Assembly (NCBI RefSeq): GCF_023898315.1
Contig: NC_064622.1
Span: forward strand, 273,225,503 to 273,289,502
DNA: 64,000 nt
Origin: Schistocerca nitens
Taxonomy: Eukaryota > Arthropoda > Insecta > Orthoptera > Acrididae
Reading direction: 5' to 3'
The notes under the pieces were generated by a model. The model was not told the DNA's origin, made no database searches, and saw nothing but the letters and a program-made list of their open reading frames with translations. Positions 33,382 to 43,753 of the stretch are shown in pieces. A program made the position numbers and the translations under genes. The stretch's first letter is position 1; each line of letters begins with the position of its first letter.

Positions 33382-34119
33382 GAGTTTTAATCTGCCAGGA
33401 AGTTTCAGAACCTGGATTTGTTCGAAAACACTATCCGATGCCATTCCTGTCCCCAGTGACGTAGTTCCATACATCACTGCCGTCTAATATGTTTCTGCAC
33501 ATTCGTCAAAGTAAGCGGAGAAGTGGACGACGCGCACGTAACCCACGCCGTAGTAAACGGTGACGGACTGACACCCCTGATAGTGTGCGATGTGTTACGC
33601 TGTTCCACTGCTGCGGCACAGCGTAGGAGGACCCAGATCTGTCTTGCAATGCCATTCGGATGAGGCGTTGACGGTGTGGTCTGTGAGATGCAACCTGCCC
33701 CATATTCTCGTGTTCTACGGCCTTCCGTGAACCATTCGGTACACATCCGTTGCACTGCCGAAACACTTCGTCCAACACGAGCAGCGATTTCCTGGATAGA
33801 TGTATCACCTGCTCTCATGCCAATAATGCGACCACTTGCAAAACCACTGATCTGACGCTAAGGTTCGAGCATATGCCAAAGAGGCATCTGTTCTAGTCAT
33901 ACTGATCCATTACCTTCGGCTAAAAGCGACAACGACAGCCGCAGGCAGATTTTACTGATAGGTAGTGTTGCGCCACGATACCTATGTTGACCTTGAACCC
34001 GCTGCTCGACATGGTTCAAATGCTATTCTACAGAACACGCTAATGTACATGTCTTGTGAATATGAACGCCCTATCTCTAGTCGTTCAAGGTGTTCTGTTT
34101 CTTTGTGGACCTGAGTGTA

Positions 34120-34730
34120 ACTTCGTAGTAAATTATGAGCTACAGCTGTGTATTTTGTAAACGTTGTAATTTTCATAATCATGCTTCAGAGATGGAATCT
34201 TCTCACCGCTAAAAGTGTTGGACGAAGTGCGTGGAAATAAAACAGGACCAAATCAAAAAATAAATGGTTTTTAACCCAAAAAGAACAGTGCATCAATGCC
34301 TGGCTGGAGGAATTATTGCTTTCTTAGGAGGATTTTGCTTCTTTTTATCACGTCCTGGCAACAGCCTTTCGTGGTGTGCACTGGAATCCAGCCTCAGCAT
34401 TCGACGTCTTTGCTAGTTTTCCAAGCAGATAGAAATAATCGACGGTAGCAGAAGTCTCCACTAGGTTGTTAACCCTTTGTATTGACAGCTGAGAGAGATG
34501 GTTCTCTGCTCTTATATTTCCTGTGTCTTTGGTATGGTTTAATTACTCCACTTAAGGTAACTTGCCTGTGAATCCACTGCAAAAAGCGTTTATTTCTTCA
34601 TCTTAAACCGATGTTTTCAGATTTTTTAAGAAAACGGTGGTCAAAAGAACTGAACTGTAAATCGAGAAGTTATTTAAAAATTGAAGATCTCTCGATGGAC
34701 TTCCACAGCCATGTTTCCGCCGCCTTCACA
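34120..34730. other. Unassigned spacer
   Basis: No supportable feature. Confidence 0.35.
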
Positions 34731-34732
34731 TA

Positions 34733-36280
34733 CAGGGTGTTTCAAAAATGACCGGTATATTTGAAACGGCAATAAAAACTAAACGAGCAGCGATAGAAAT
34801 ACACCGTTTGTTGCAATATGCTTGGGACAACAGTACATTTTCAGGCGGACAAACTTTCGAAATTACAGTAGTTACAATTTTCAACAACAGATGGCGCTGT
34901 AAGTGATGTGAAAGATATAGAAGACAACGCAGTCTGTGGGTGCGCCATTCTGTACGTCGTCTTTCTGCTGTAAGCGTGTGCTGTTCACAACGTGCAAGTG
35001 TGCTGTAGACAACATGGTTTATTCCTTAGAACAGAGGATTTTTCTGGTGTTGGAATTCCACCGCCTAGAACACAGTGTTGTTGCAACAAGACGAAGTTTT
35101 CAACGGAGGTTTAATGTAACCAAAGGACCGAAAAGCGATACAATAAAAGATCTGTTTGAAAAATTTCAACGGACTGGGAACGTGACGGATGAACGTGCTG
35201 GAAAGGTAGGGCGACCGCGTACGGCAACCACAGAGGGCAACGCGCAGCTAGTGCAGCAGGTGATCCAACAGCGGCCTCGGGTTTCCGTTCGCCGTGTTAC
35301 AGCTGCGGTCCAAATGACGCCAACGTCCACGTATCGTCTCATGCGCCAGAGTTTACACCTCTATCCATACAAAATTCAAACGCGGCAACCCCTCAGCGCC
35401 GCTACCATTGCTGCACGAGAGACATTCGCTAACGATATAGTGCACAGGAGTGATGACGGCGATATGCGTGTGGGCAGCATTTGGTTTACTGACGAAGCTT
35501 ATTTTTACCTGGACGGCTTCGTCAATAAACAGAACTGGCGCATATGGGGAACCGAAAAGCCCCATGTTGCAGTCCCATCGTCCCTGCATCCTCAAAAAGT
35601 ACTGGTCTGGGCCGCCATTTCTTCCAAAGGAATCATTGGCCCATTTTTCAGATCCGAAACGATTACTGCATCACGCTGTCTGGACATTCTTCGTGAATTT
35701 GTGGCGGTACAGACTGCCTTAGACGACACTGCGAACACCTCGTGGTTTATGCAAGATGGTGCCCGGCCACATCGCACGGCCGACGTCTTTAATTTCCTGA
35801 ATGAATATTTCGATGATCGTGTGATTGCTTTGGGCTATCCGAAACATACAGGAGGCGGCGTGGATTGGCCTCCCTATTCGCCAGACATGAACCCCTGTGA
35901 CTTCTTTCTGTGGGGACACTTGAAAGACCAGGTGTACCGCCAGAATCCAGAAACAATTGAACAGCTGAAGCAGTACATCTCATCTGCATGTGAAGCCATT
36001 CCGCCAGACACGTTGTCAAAGGTTTCGGGTAATTTCATTCAGAGACTACGCCATATTATTGCTACGCATGGTGGATATGTGGAAAATATCGTACTATAGA
36101 GTTTCCCAGACCGCAGCGCCATCTGTTGTTGAAAATTGTAACTACTGTAATTTCGAAGGTTTGTCTGCCTGAAAATGTACTGTTGTCCCAAGCATATTGC
36201 AACAAACGGTGTATTTCTATCGCTGCTCGTTTAGTTTTTATTACCGTTTCAAATATACCGGTCATTTTTGAAACACCCTG
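34733..36280 (+). mobile_element. MarL-1 copy 1: mariner-superfamily element, intact transposase
   Basis: 1548 bp. Inverted ends of about 168 bp (34733-34900 and 36113-36280) start CAGGGTGTTTCAAAAATGACC and run to AACAGATGGCGCTG. TA at 34731-34732 and 36281-36282. The second copy lies at 61984-63483. Confidence 0.95.
35014..36099 (+). CDS. Transposase of MarL-1, apparently intact (361 aa)
   Basis: Open from ATG at 35014 (MVYSLEQRIFLVLEF) to the stop at 36097-36099. The upstream in-frame extension to 34936 starts with GTG, so 35014 is the first ATG. The N-terminal helix-turn-helix region covers about residues 1-110, including RTGNVTDERAGKVGRPRT and QQRPRVSVRRV. The DDE/D catalytic domain has Asp160 (FTDEAYF), Asp248 (MQDGARPH) and Asp296 (SPDMNPCDFFLWG). 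By my count 47 residues separate the last two, more than the 34 of mariner or the 41 in the element at 56283-57863. The enzyme would excise and insert the element at TA sites in the nucleus. Nothing in the frame is visibly broken, so it could be autonomous. Expression is unknown. Confidence 0.92.
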   Translation: MVYSLEQRIFLVLEFHRLEHSVVATRRSFQRRFNVTKGPKSDTIKDLFEKFQRTGNVTDERAGKVGRPRTATTEGNAQLVQQVIQQRPRVSVRRVTAAVQMTPTSTYRLMRQSLHLYPYKIQTRQPLSAATIAARETFANDIVHRSDDGDMRVGSIWFTDEAYFYLDGFVNKQNWRIWGTEKPHVAVPSSLHPQKVLVWAAISSKGIIGPFFRSETITASRCLDILREFVAVQTALDDTANTSWFMQDGARPHRTADVFNFLNEYFDDRVIALGYPKHTGGGVDWPPYSPDMNPCDFFLWGHLKDQVYRQNPETIEQLKQYISSACEAIPPDTLSKVSGNFIQRLRHIIATHGGYVENIVL

Positions 36281-36282
36281 TA

Positions 36283-36963
36283 GCAATGTTTCATTACGCG
36301 GCTGTTCGAGAAGCAGGTACTGTAGAACTGTTTTTCAGGTTGACAGCCCTGCCATAAGATACGCTTAGCGATCCTCTTATGTTCCCTTGTTTACTTTTGG
36401 TTTTCGTGTGTTGTTTTCCTTATAAACTTTCCTGTAGCTCGAGTTGCTGCTATTCGTCATTCTTGAAAGTTATTAAGCCGGCAATTGGTTTCAATGTGGG
36501 GCAATTAACCGGTGTAAAGGTCTGGAGTTGCTGGAAATACATTCTGGGTTTAATGTGAGGCAATCACTGTTGGCAACTGATTCCATGAGAGTGGCAGAAG
36601 CTGGAAAGTGGGTGCTTGAGACAGCTGAACATGCCACAATAACAAGGAGAAATAACAAAACGAAGGCGGAAGATGAGGAACATGTAAACTAAGAATATCA
36701 TGCAACTGGAGTGTATTAGAAACAGCAGAGGTCAGTCACAGTTCAAATATAACTTTGAATTGAATTTCCCTAGATTTAAATTTTCTGACATCTTTACTGT
36801 GCACAAAAAATCTGTTTGAGCTAGAGGTCTGAAATATTTTCGTACTGTAGAGACCAAAATAGACCACAGACGCTAACGTAGTATGAACAGGAAGGAACAT
36901 ACTTACTGATAAATTATAAAAAGTAACGTTAATTTTAATCACCGAGTGGCAATATTTCTAGAC
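36283..36963. other. Unassigned spacer
   Basis: No supportable feature. Confidence 0.35.
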
Positions 36964-36973
36964 TAAAAACTTG

Positions 36974-37168
36974 GGTGCCGCGGGGAGTGGCCGCGTAGTT
37001 TGAGGCGCCATGTCACGGATTGCGCGGCCAGTCCCGCCGGAGATTCGAGTCCTCCCTCGGGCATGGGTGCGTGTGTTGTTCTTAGCATAAGTTAGTTTAG
37101 GTAGTATGTAAGTCTAGGGACCGATGACCTCAGCAGTTTTGTCCGTTAGGAATTCACACACAAACACA
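36974..37168 (+). mobile_element. SINE-C (tRNA-headed SINE related to SINE-A)
   Basis: Head GTGCCGCGGGGAGTGGCCGCG with B box AGATTCGAGTCC. The body TAGTTTAGGTAGTATGTAAG, CTAGGGACCGATGACC and CAGCAGTTTTGTCC resembles the SINE-A body, but the tail differs (GGAATTCACACACAAACAC). A 10-bp duplication, TAAAAACTTG, lies at 36964-36973 and 37169-37178. Confidence 0.85.
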
Positions 37169-37453
37169 TAAAAACTTGTGGCTGAAATAACGGGATTGTA
37201 GTCTACTTTTTGACAGACATGTTGTTGCTGTGTACTTACTGTTTCAAGCATCTAAGTGAGATAGATAGTCAGTGCATAGACTCCAAGTATGGATCGGCAT
37301 ATAAAAACAAAAAGCTACAATAAAGTGAACGTGTGAGCTAATGTGATTAATTGTATATAAAAATGTCTAGCAAGAATCACTCCTATTATCCTAAATTTTC
37401 ATGCTACGAAGAGCTCAAAATTTGTAGATAGAATCCGTGTAAACATTACGAAA

Positions 37454-37664
37454 TGGTTCAAATGGCTCTGAGCACTATGGGACTCAACTGCTGTGGTCAT
37501 AAGTCCCCTAGAACTTAGAACTACTTAAACCTAACTAACCTAAGGACAGCACACAACACCCAGCCATCACGAGGCAGAGAAAATCCCTGACCCCGCCGGG
37601 AATCGAACCCGGGAACCCGGGCGTGGGAAGCGAGAACGCTACCGCACGACCACGAGATGCGGGC
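37454..37664 (-). mobile_element. SINE-A, subtype A3
   Basis: Nearly identical to 7655-7869, including the GCCCGCATCTCGTGGTCGTG head. A perfect 13-bp duplication, AAACATTACGAAA, lies at 37441-37453 and 37665-37677. Confidence 0.94.
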
Positions 37665-37677
37665 AAACATTACGAAA

Positions 37678-38693
37678 GCTGTTAGTGTGGTTCCAGGCGT
37701 TCACCAGCAAGTTACCTTAATACATTGTTATTTTTCTTGTGCTAACGCTTTTGTACGCAGGTGTAGTTACATGTAACTTTTTTTAAAAGTCTTTCGAGTT
37801 GGTGCATCGGTTAAATCATTTTTCATCCACGTATGTTATAGAGAGCTTCTTGCACGTTAGTTTATGTATCTTTAGGGTACCCTGTAGATCTAGATATCGA
37901 ATATACATTATGTGCAAGGTGAAGCCAAACTTCGATAGACGGAACGTTAAACCGAGTTCGTTTGGCAGCCATTGCGCTGTTCTGTCTCTCTCCACATAAT
38001 GTATACGGCCTCGTTAGCTCGTCGTAATTACAACAACGGCCACCTGGGGGCTGATGCGAGTTTATTAGCCAATCGGGGCTGCCGGCTCGCCTTTGTTGGA
38101 TTTACGGCAGCGGTCGGAATGGTAGAAGACACGGCGGAGGTAATCGATACTGCCTTTAGTGCGTGACATCAGTCACGAAAACATCCACCACGACTTTCGT
38201 AATTCCCAAGAGGGTTGCACCACTGAATAGGTCAGGTAGGAGAGGCTCTGCAGTTTAATGCAGACAGTTCGGTCACACTCTAACTCTTTATGCCCCTAAA
38301 GCACCCCTGCGCAAAAGAACTTCAGTGCCCAAGCCGTATTTATAAAGACACGAAAGAATCCAAATTTAATGCAGACATGAAGCAAAGGTATGGCGTAATT
38401 TATATGACGTGAGATTACGAATATTGGTTGTGTACATACTATTTATTATATTGGAGGGTACTGACAATTCGTAACTTTTTTTTCTAAGAAACTTTCAGCA
38501 ACGTCACCAGAAGACTTTAGGAGTAATGTCTAAATTTGTTCCATGGCTGATTTCGGAACACAAGCTGTTTTCATGTGGTTCTTAAATACTATGTCACAAC
38601 AACCTGAAAAAGTCTTAATCGTGCAATAAACATGAACATTATATGCTTATAGTCATCTGACGGAAATATTGTCGCTTCATAAATACGCTACTG
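37678..38693. other. Unassigned spacer
   Basis: About 37960-38230 is less AT-rich and not obviously repetitive. Otherwise nothing recognised. Confidence 0.35.
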
Positions 38694-38916
38694 ACCATTA
38701 AAATTGCTACACCACGAAGATGACATGCTACAGAGGCGAAATTTAACCGAGAGGAAGAAGATGCTGTGTTATGCAAAAGATTAGCTTTTCAGAGCATTCA
38801 CACAAGGTTGGCGCCGGTGGCGACACCTACAACGTGCTGACATGACGAAAGTTTCCAACCGATTTTTCATACACAAACAGCAGTTGACCGGCGTTGCCTG
38901 GTGAAACGTTGTTGTG

Positions 38917-39989
38917 ATGCCTCGTGTAAGGAGGAGAAATGCGTACCATCACGTTTCCGACTTTGATAAAGGTCGGTTTGTAGCCTACCGCGATTGCGGT
39001 TTATCGTATCGCGACATTGCTACTCGCGTTGGTCGACATCCAATGACTGTTAGAATATGGAGTCGGTGGGTTCAGGAGGGTAATACGGAACGCCGTGCTG
39101 GATCCCAATGGCCTCGTATAATACGGAACGCCGTGCTGGATCCCAATGGCCTCGTATCACTAGCAGTCGAGGTGACAGGCATCTTATCCGCATGGATGTA
39201 ACGGATGGTGCAGCCACGTCTTGATCCCTGAGTCAGCAGATGGGGACGTTTGCAAGACGACTACTATCTGCATAGTTCGACGACGTTTGCAGCAGCATGG
39301 ACTATCAGCTCGGAGACCATGGCTGCGGTTACCCTTGACGCTGCATCACAGACGGGAGCGCCTGCGATGGTGTACTCAACGACGAACCTGGGTGCACGAA
39401 TGGCAAAACGTCATTTTTTCAGATGAATCCAGGATCTGTTTACAACATCATGATGGTCGCATCCGTGTTTGGTGACATCGCGGTGAACGCACGTTGGAAG
39501 CGTGTATTCGTCATTGCCATACTGGCGTATCACCCGGCGTGATGGTATGGGGTGCCATTGGTTACACGTCTCGGTCACCTCTTGTTCGCAGTGACGGCAC
39601 TTTGAACAGCGGACGTTACATTTCAGATGTGTTACGACCCGTGGCTCCACCCTTCATTCGATCACTGCGAAACTCTACATTTCAGCACGATATTGTACGA
39701 CCGCATATTGCAGGTCCTGTACGGGCCTTTCTGGATACAGAAAATGTTCGACTGCTGCCGTGGCCAGCACATTCTCCAGATCTTTCACCAATTGAAAACG
39801 TCTGTGTCAATGGTGGCCGAGGAACTGGCTCGTCACAATACGCCAGTCACTACTCTTGATGAACTGTGGTATCGCGTTGAAGCTGCAAGGGCAGCTGCAC
39901 CTGTACACGGCATCCAAGCTCTGTTTGACTCAATGCCCAGGCGTATCAAGGCCGTTATTACGGCCAGAGGTGGTTGTTCTGGGTACTGA
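38917..39989 (+). pseudogene. Tc1 transposase, TcL-1 copy C
   Basis: Starts ATG at 38917 (MPRVRRRNAYHHVSDFDKGR). A 3-bp loss removes Ser in TVRIWSRW. A perfect 38-bp tandem duplication (39081-39118 and 39119-39156) shifts the frame. Another indel near 39275 affects the SARTVRRR region. The block LSARRPWLRLPLT to FSDESRICLQ (first Asp) is open at 39221-39475. GVMVWGAIGYTSRS follows a further shift near 39480. The second-acid block is altered (QHDIVRPH in place of QRDNARPH), and SPDLSPIENV is kept. C-terminus GCSGY, stop at 39987-39989. Confidence 0.9.
39081..39156. repeat. Perfect 38-bp tandem duplication
   Basis: The 38-bp unit beginning TAATACGGAACGCCGTGCTG occurs twice without a difference. 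Absent from TcL-1 copies A, B and D. Confidence 0.97.
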
Positions 39990-40483
39990 TTTCTCAGGAT
40001 CGATGCACCCAAATTGCGTGAAAATGTAATCACATGTTAGTTCTAGTATAATATATTTGTCTAATGAATACCCGTTTATCATCTGCATTTCTTCTTGGTG
40101 TTTTAATGGCCAGTAGTGTATAATGTGATAGTCACGCAAAACAAAGTGAAAATTTTAAAAAAAGACGGAATTATAGTTTTATTCTATATAGGTGAGAGTG
40201 TTGCACCTTGAGGATAGTGTCCCTCGGAACGCCTGGTATTTTCTGGATGGTGACCGATTTCATAACCATGTGGAAAAGAGCACACTACAGAACAGAGTAA
40301 GCAGTTTCTGGCATTTGATACTATTTCTATTGTTGTGAGAGTTAAGTTTCGTTTCGTTCAGTGGTTTTAAAAATTTATAATTCTATGCATTTAAGAGCTG
40401 TATACCGTATTATAGGTATTTGGAAGATATTATTAATTCTTCAGTTAAGAACTTTTATGGTCAGTAGTATATTTTTATAATTA

Positions 40484-40732
40484 AACTGCCGGAAAAAAAT
40501 CGCAACAGCAAGAAGGAGTTGTGCAACGTAAACAAAAGTTAGTTTGTGTGTTTCTACATTTGAAAGATGATATCTATTCAAATTTTGCGCCAGTCCCGGT
40601 GCGTAGTTATCCATAAAAATCCTGTCGTTATTTGGCTGCAAATAGTCTCCTACTAGCCGAACATAACCTTTTTCCGTTCAATAATCGGTTCAGTTTGACG
40701 GAAGGACACAGTCAGTTGCATATAAAGTCAGA
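40484..40732 (+). mobile_element. Possible end fragment of another Tc1-type element
   Basis: The sequence from AAACTGCCGGAAAAAAATCGC to about 40732 abuts the truncated TcL-4 copy. The start resembles a Tc1-type terminus that I recall from locust repeats, but there is no partner end in the window. Confidence 0.3.
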
Positions 40733-40739
40733 CCATACC

Positions 40740-41529
40740 AATATGGAGCCACCAACTGCTTGTACAGTGGCTTGCTGACAAGTTGGGTCCACGGCTTCGT
40801 GGGGTCAGCGCCACAATCGAGCCCTACCATCAGCTCTTACCAACTAAAATCAGGACTCATCCGACCCACCACGGTTTTCCAGTTGTCTAGGAAGCAACCA
40901 ATACGGACACGAGCACAGGAGGGGCGCTGCAAGTGATGTTGCACTGTTTAGCAAAGGCACTCGTTTCCGTCGTCTGCTGCCGTAGCCCATTAACGTCAAA
41001 TTTCGTCACACTGTGATATCTGATACGTATGTCGCACGTCCCTCATTGCTTTCTGCGATTACTTCACATAGCGCTGCTTGTCTGTCGGCACTGACAACGC
41101 TACGCAGACGCTGCTGCTCTCGGTCGTTAAGCGAAGGCTGTTGGCCACTGCGTTCTGTGGTGAGAGGTCATGCCTGAAATTTGCTATTCTGGGCACACTC
41201 TTGACATTGTGGGTCTCGGAATACTGAATTCCCTAACGACGCCCGAAATGGTATGTCCCATACGTCTAGGTTCAATTTTAAAAAAATGACTCTGAGCACT
41301 ATGGGACTTAACTTCTGAGGTCATCAGTCGCCTAGAATTTAGAACTACTTAAACCTAACTAACCTAAGGAAATCACACACATCCATGCCCGAGGCAGGAT
41401 TCGAACCTGCGACAGTAGCGGTCGCGCAGTTCTAGACTGTAGCGCCTAGAACCGCTCGGCCACCCCGGCCGGCGTCGGATCAATTACCTTTCCATGTTCA
41501 TAGTTTGTTAATTCGCATGATGCTGCCAT
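40740..41529 (-). pseudogene. Tc1-like transposase N-terminal half, TcL-4 copy 2
   Basis: Begins ATG at 41529 (MAASCELTNYEHGKVI), is interrupted by the SINE, then continues on the minus strand with text parallel to copy 1 at 48824-49400. Recognisable stretches include the region coding EQQRLRSVVSADRQAA-like helix-turn-helix sequence (about 41120-41060) and the VARADGRARLW-like stretch before the first catalytic block. Frameshifts occur throughout, and the second and third catalytic blocks are absent through truncation. Confidence 0.65.
41280..41474 (-). mobile_element. SINE-A, subtype A2
   Basis: Full head and body, with the tail slightly shortened. Flanks TCTAGGTTCAATT (41266-41278) and TCGGATCAATT (41475-41485) look like a decayed target duplication. 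Confidence 0.88.
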
Positions 41530-41765
41530 AATCACGTCGGAACATAAATCACCAGAGTACAAGTGATAGCTCCACCAGCGCACTGCTATTTTATACCTTG
41601 TATATCCGATACGACCGCCGTTGTACGTGTGAAAATCGCTATCCCATGACTTTTGTCATCTCAGAGTATAATAGTTATTGGATATCACCTTATTTTTCTA
41701 GGAGACTTCTTGTCCAGTTTCACCCCTCTCTTATTTCACAAACCTGTCAGTCAGTTTACGTTGCG

Positions 41766-41766
41766 T

Positions 41767-41808
<42 letters not shown>

Positions 41809-41821
41809 AGGCAGGCAGGCA
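41766..41821. repeat. Microsatellite (GA)n(CAGG)n
   Basis: GA repeats to 41807 followed by about three CAGG units. Confidence 0.95.
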
Positions 41822-42255
41822 GATAGATTGATCCAAGTGAAACGTCGCCTTAGAAAAATTAATGAATTACTGTGCTGATAAACGCATTACGTTATTTGAT
41901 TTTCAAACAGCTGAGCAAAACTGAACATACTCAGACATTTTTCTCTTTACTTATTCTGATCATCACTAAACTGACACACAATATTTTTAGCGCAACGCAA
42001 TCTGACTTTCAATACTCCCTACAAAAGAATGGCCCTGACTAACAATAACCTATACCTTTCATCAATCACTTACCTCACAAAAATCTTCGTTACTCGAACT
42101 ACAGCAATACATCGAGCGCCAATACTGCCAGCTAAATAAAAGATTCTAACTACTAAAGGCACTAACTACTGATAGGCATAGTTAGCAAATGAATGATTTT
42201 GATAGAGAACAAACAATGTATTTACCTTAATACTGTTCAGAAGTGATAATATATA

Positions 42256-43654
42256 CGCTCCTGAATTCATTGTCCCAGGAAGGGGAAACTTTATTGACAC
42301 ATTCCTGGGGTCAGATACATCACATGATCACACTGACAGAACCACAGGCACATAGACACAGGCAACAGAGCATGCACAATGTCGGCACTAGTACAGTGTA
42401 TATCCACCTTTCGCAGCAATGCAGGCTGCTATTCTCCCATGGAGACGATCGTAGAGATGCTGGATGTAGTCCTGTGGAACGGCTTGCCATGCCATTTCCA
42501 CCTGGCGCCTCAGTTGGACCAGCGTTCGTGCTGGACGTGCAGACCGCGTGAGACGACGCTTCATCCAGTCCCAAACATGCTCAATGGGGGACAGATCCGG
42601 AGATCTTGCTGGCCAGGGTAGTTGACTTACACCTTCTAGAGCACGATGGGTGGCACGGGATACATGCGGACGTGCATTGTCCTGTTGGAACAGCAAGTTC
42701 CCTTGCCGGTCTAGGAATGGTAGAACGATGGGTTCGATGACGGTTTGGATGTACCGTGCACTATTCAGTGTCCCCTCGACGATCACCAGTGGTGTACGGC
42801 CAGTGTAGGAGATCGCTGCCCACACCATGATGCCGGGTGTTGGCCCTGTGTGCCTCGGTCGTATGCAGTCCTGATTGTGGCGCTCACCTGCACGGCGCCA
42901 AACACGCATACGACCATCATTGGCACCAAGGCAGAAGCGACTCTCATCGCTGAAGACGACACGTCTCCATTCGTCCCTCCATTCACGCCTGTCGCGACAC
43001 CACTGGAGGCGGGCTGCACGATGTTGGGGCGTGAGCGGAAGACGGCCTAACGGTGTGCGGGACCGTAGCCCAGCTTCATGGAGACGGTTGCGAATGGTCC
43101 TCGCCGATACCCCAGGAGCAACAGTGTCCCTAATTTGCTGGGAAGTGGCGGTGCGGTCCCCTACGGCACTGCGTAGGATCCTACGGTCTTGGCGTGCATC
43201 CGTGCGTCGCTGCGGTCCGGTCCCAGGTCGACGGGCACGTGCACCTTCCGCCGACCACTGGCGACAACATCGATGTACTGTGGAGACCTCACGCCCCACG
43301 TGTTGAGCAATTCGGCGGTACGTCCACCCGGCCTCCCGCATGCCCACTATACGCCCTCGCTCAAAGTCCGTCAACTGCACATACGGTTCACGTCCACGCT
43401 GTCGCGGCATGCTACCAGTGTTAAAGACTGCGATGGAGCTCCGTATGCCACGGCAAACTGGCTGACACTGACGGCGGCGGTGCACAAATGCTGCGCAGCT
43501 AGCGCCATTCGACGGCCAACACCGCGGTTCCTGGTGTGTCCGCTGTGCCGTGCGTGTGATCATTGCTTGTACAGCCCTCTCGCAGTGTCCGGAGCAAGTA
43601 TGGTGGGTCTGACACACCGGTGTCAATGTGTTCTTTTTTCCATTTCCAGGAGTG
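42256..43654 (-). mobile_element. Tc1-like element TcL-2 with intact transposase
   Basis: 1399 bp. Ends CGCTCCTG at the left and CAGGAGTG at the right, with subterminal similarity (ATTGACACATTCCTGGGGTCAG against the reverse of ATTGACACCGGTGTGTCAG). TA at 42254-42255 and 43655-43656. Confidence 0.88.
42388..43410 (-). CDS. Tc1-like transposase, apparently intact (340 aa)
   Basis: I chose the start at 43410 (MPRQRGREPYVQLTDFERGR) because it matches the N-terminus of TcL-1 transposases. The frame is open for 72 codons further upstream, to 43626, but that part overlaps the terminal region. Paired-type helix-turn-helix motifs span about residues 10-125 (GWTYRRIAQHVGR; ISARTIRNRLH-like). Catalytic residues are Asp155 (FSDESRFCL), Asp244 (QQDNARPH) and Glu277 (SPDLSPIEHVW). 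By my count 32 residues separate the last two, two fewer than the usual 34. The length is normal for Tc1, and the sequence is more GC-rich than its surroundings. Likely a recently active copy. Confidence 0.92.
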   Translation of the reverse strand: MPRQRGREPYVQLTDFERGRIVGMREAGWTYRRIAQHVGREVSTVHRCCRQWSAEGARARRPGTGPQRRTDARQDRRILRSAVGDRTATSQQIRDTVAPGVSARTIRNRLHEAGLRSRTPLGRLPLTPQHRAARLQWCRDRREWRDEWRRVVFSDESRFCLGANDGRMRVWRRAGERHNQDCIRPRHTGPTPGIMVWAAISYTGRTPLVIVEGTLNSARYIQTVIEPIVLPFLDRQGNLLFQQDNARPHVSRATHRALEGVSQLPWPARSPDLSPIEHVWDWMKRRLTRSARPARTLVQLRRQVEMAWQAVPQDYIQHLYDRLHGRIAACIAAKGGYTLY

Positions 43655-43753
43655 TATATCAGTTCATGACATCCAGTCTTACAAATCTACTCTCTCTGAT
43701 GGCCACACGTCCAGATCCTCCTCTTTCAAAACTCTGCCATCCCTCTCCCCACA

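Larger units (their letters stand above)
32954..33405. mobile_element. Inverted composite tRNA-Ser-like retroposon with 14-bp target duplication
   Basis: The block is flanked by the perfect duplication CAGAACCTGGATTT at 32940-32953 and 33406-33419, so it inserted as one unit into the TcL-5 transposase. It contains a plus-oriented partial unit (32954-33080) and an inverted longer unit (33081-33405). Arms 32954-33022 and 33081-33149 are reverse complements with one or two differences. Each unit carries the same tRNA-Ser-like sequence, one in each orientation. The long duplication argues for LINE-type integration. Confidence 0.85.
32402..33900 (-). pseudogene. Tc1-like transposase, TcL-5
   Basis: Starts ATG at 33900 (MTRTDASLAYAR). 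After a shift near 33850 it continues GRIIGMRAGDTSIQEIAARVGRSV (helix-turn-helix). Further shifts lead through LLRRGLRARRPLLRLL. The block with the first catalytic Asp is cut by the retroposon at 32954-33405. On the distal side, SDIxRSVATPFL is followed by FQQDDARPHVAAQ (second Asp) and LPWPARSPDSSPIENV (Glu). A frameshift then leads to SIASRLEQVIRAEGESC and a stop at 32402-32404. Inactive. Confidence 0.85.
32267..34117 (-). mobile_element. Tc1-like element TcL-5, interrupted
   Basis: Inverted ends share CACCTTGAACGACTAGAGATAGG (left from 32292; right ends with its reverse complement near 34095) and begin CACTCATG / end GAGTG. TA at 32265-32266 and 34118-34119. A TSD-flanked tRNA-bearing retroposon lies at 32954-33405. 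Confidence 0.9.
38696..40118 (+). mobile_element. Tc1-like element TcL-1, copy C
   Basis: Left end CGCTACTGACCATTAAAATTGC, right end TTTTAATGGCCAGTAGTG. TA at 38694-38695 and 40119-40120. The right end has lost about 10 bp relative to copies A, B and D (GGTG directly followed by TTTTAATGG). Confidence 0.92.
40733..41666 (-). mobile_element. Tc1-like element TcL-4, copy 2, truncated
   Basis: The right end, ATCCCATGACTTTTGTCATC, with TA at 41667-41668, is the inverted counterpart of the left end of copy 1 (GACAAAGTCATGGGAT at 48741). The 3' half is missing from about 40733 leftward. A SINE-A lies at about 41280-41474. Confidence 0.75.
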
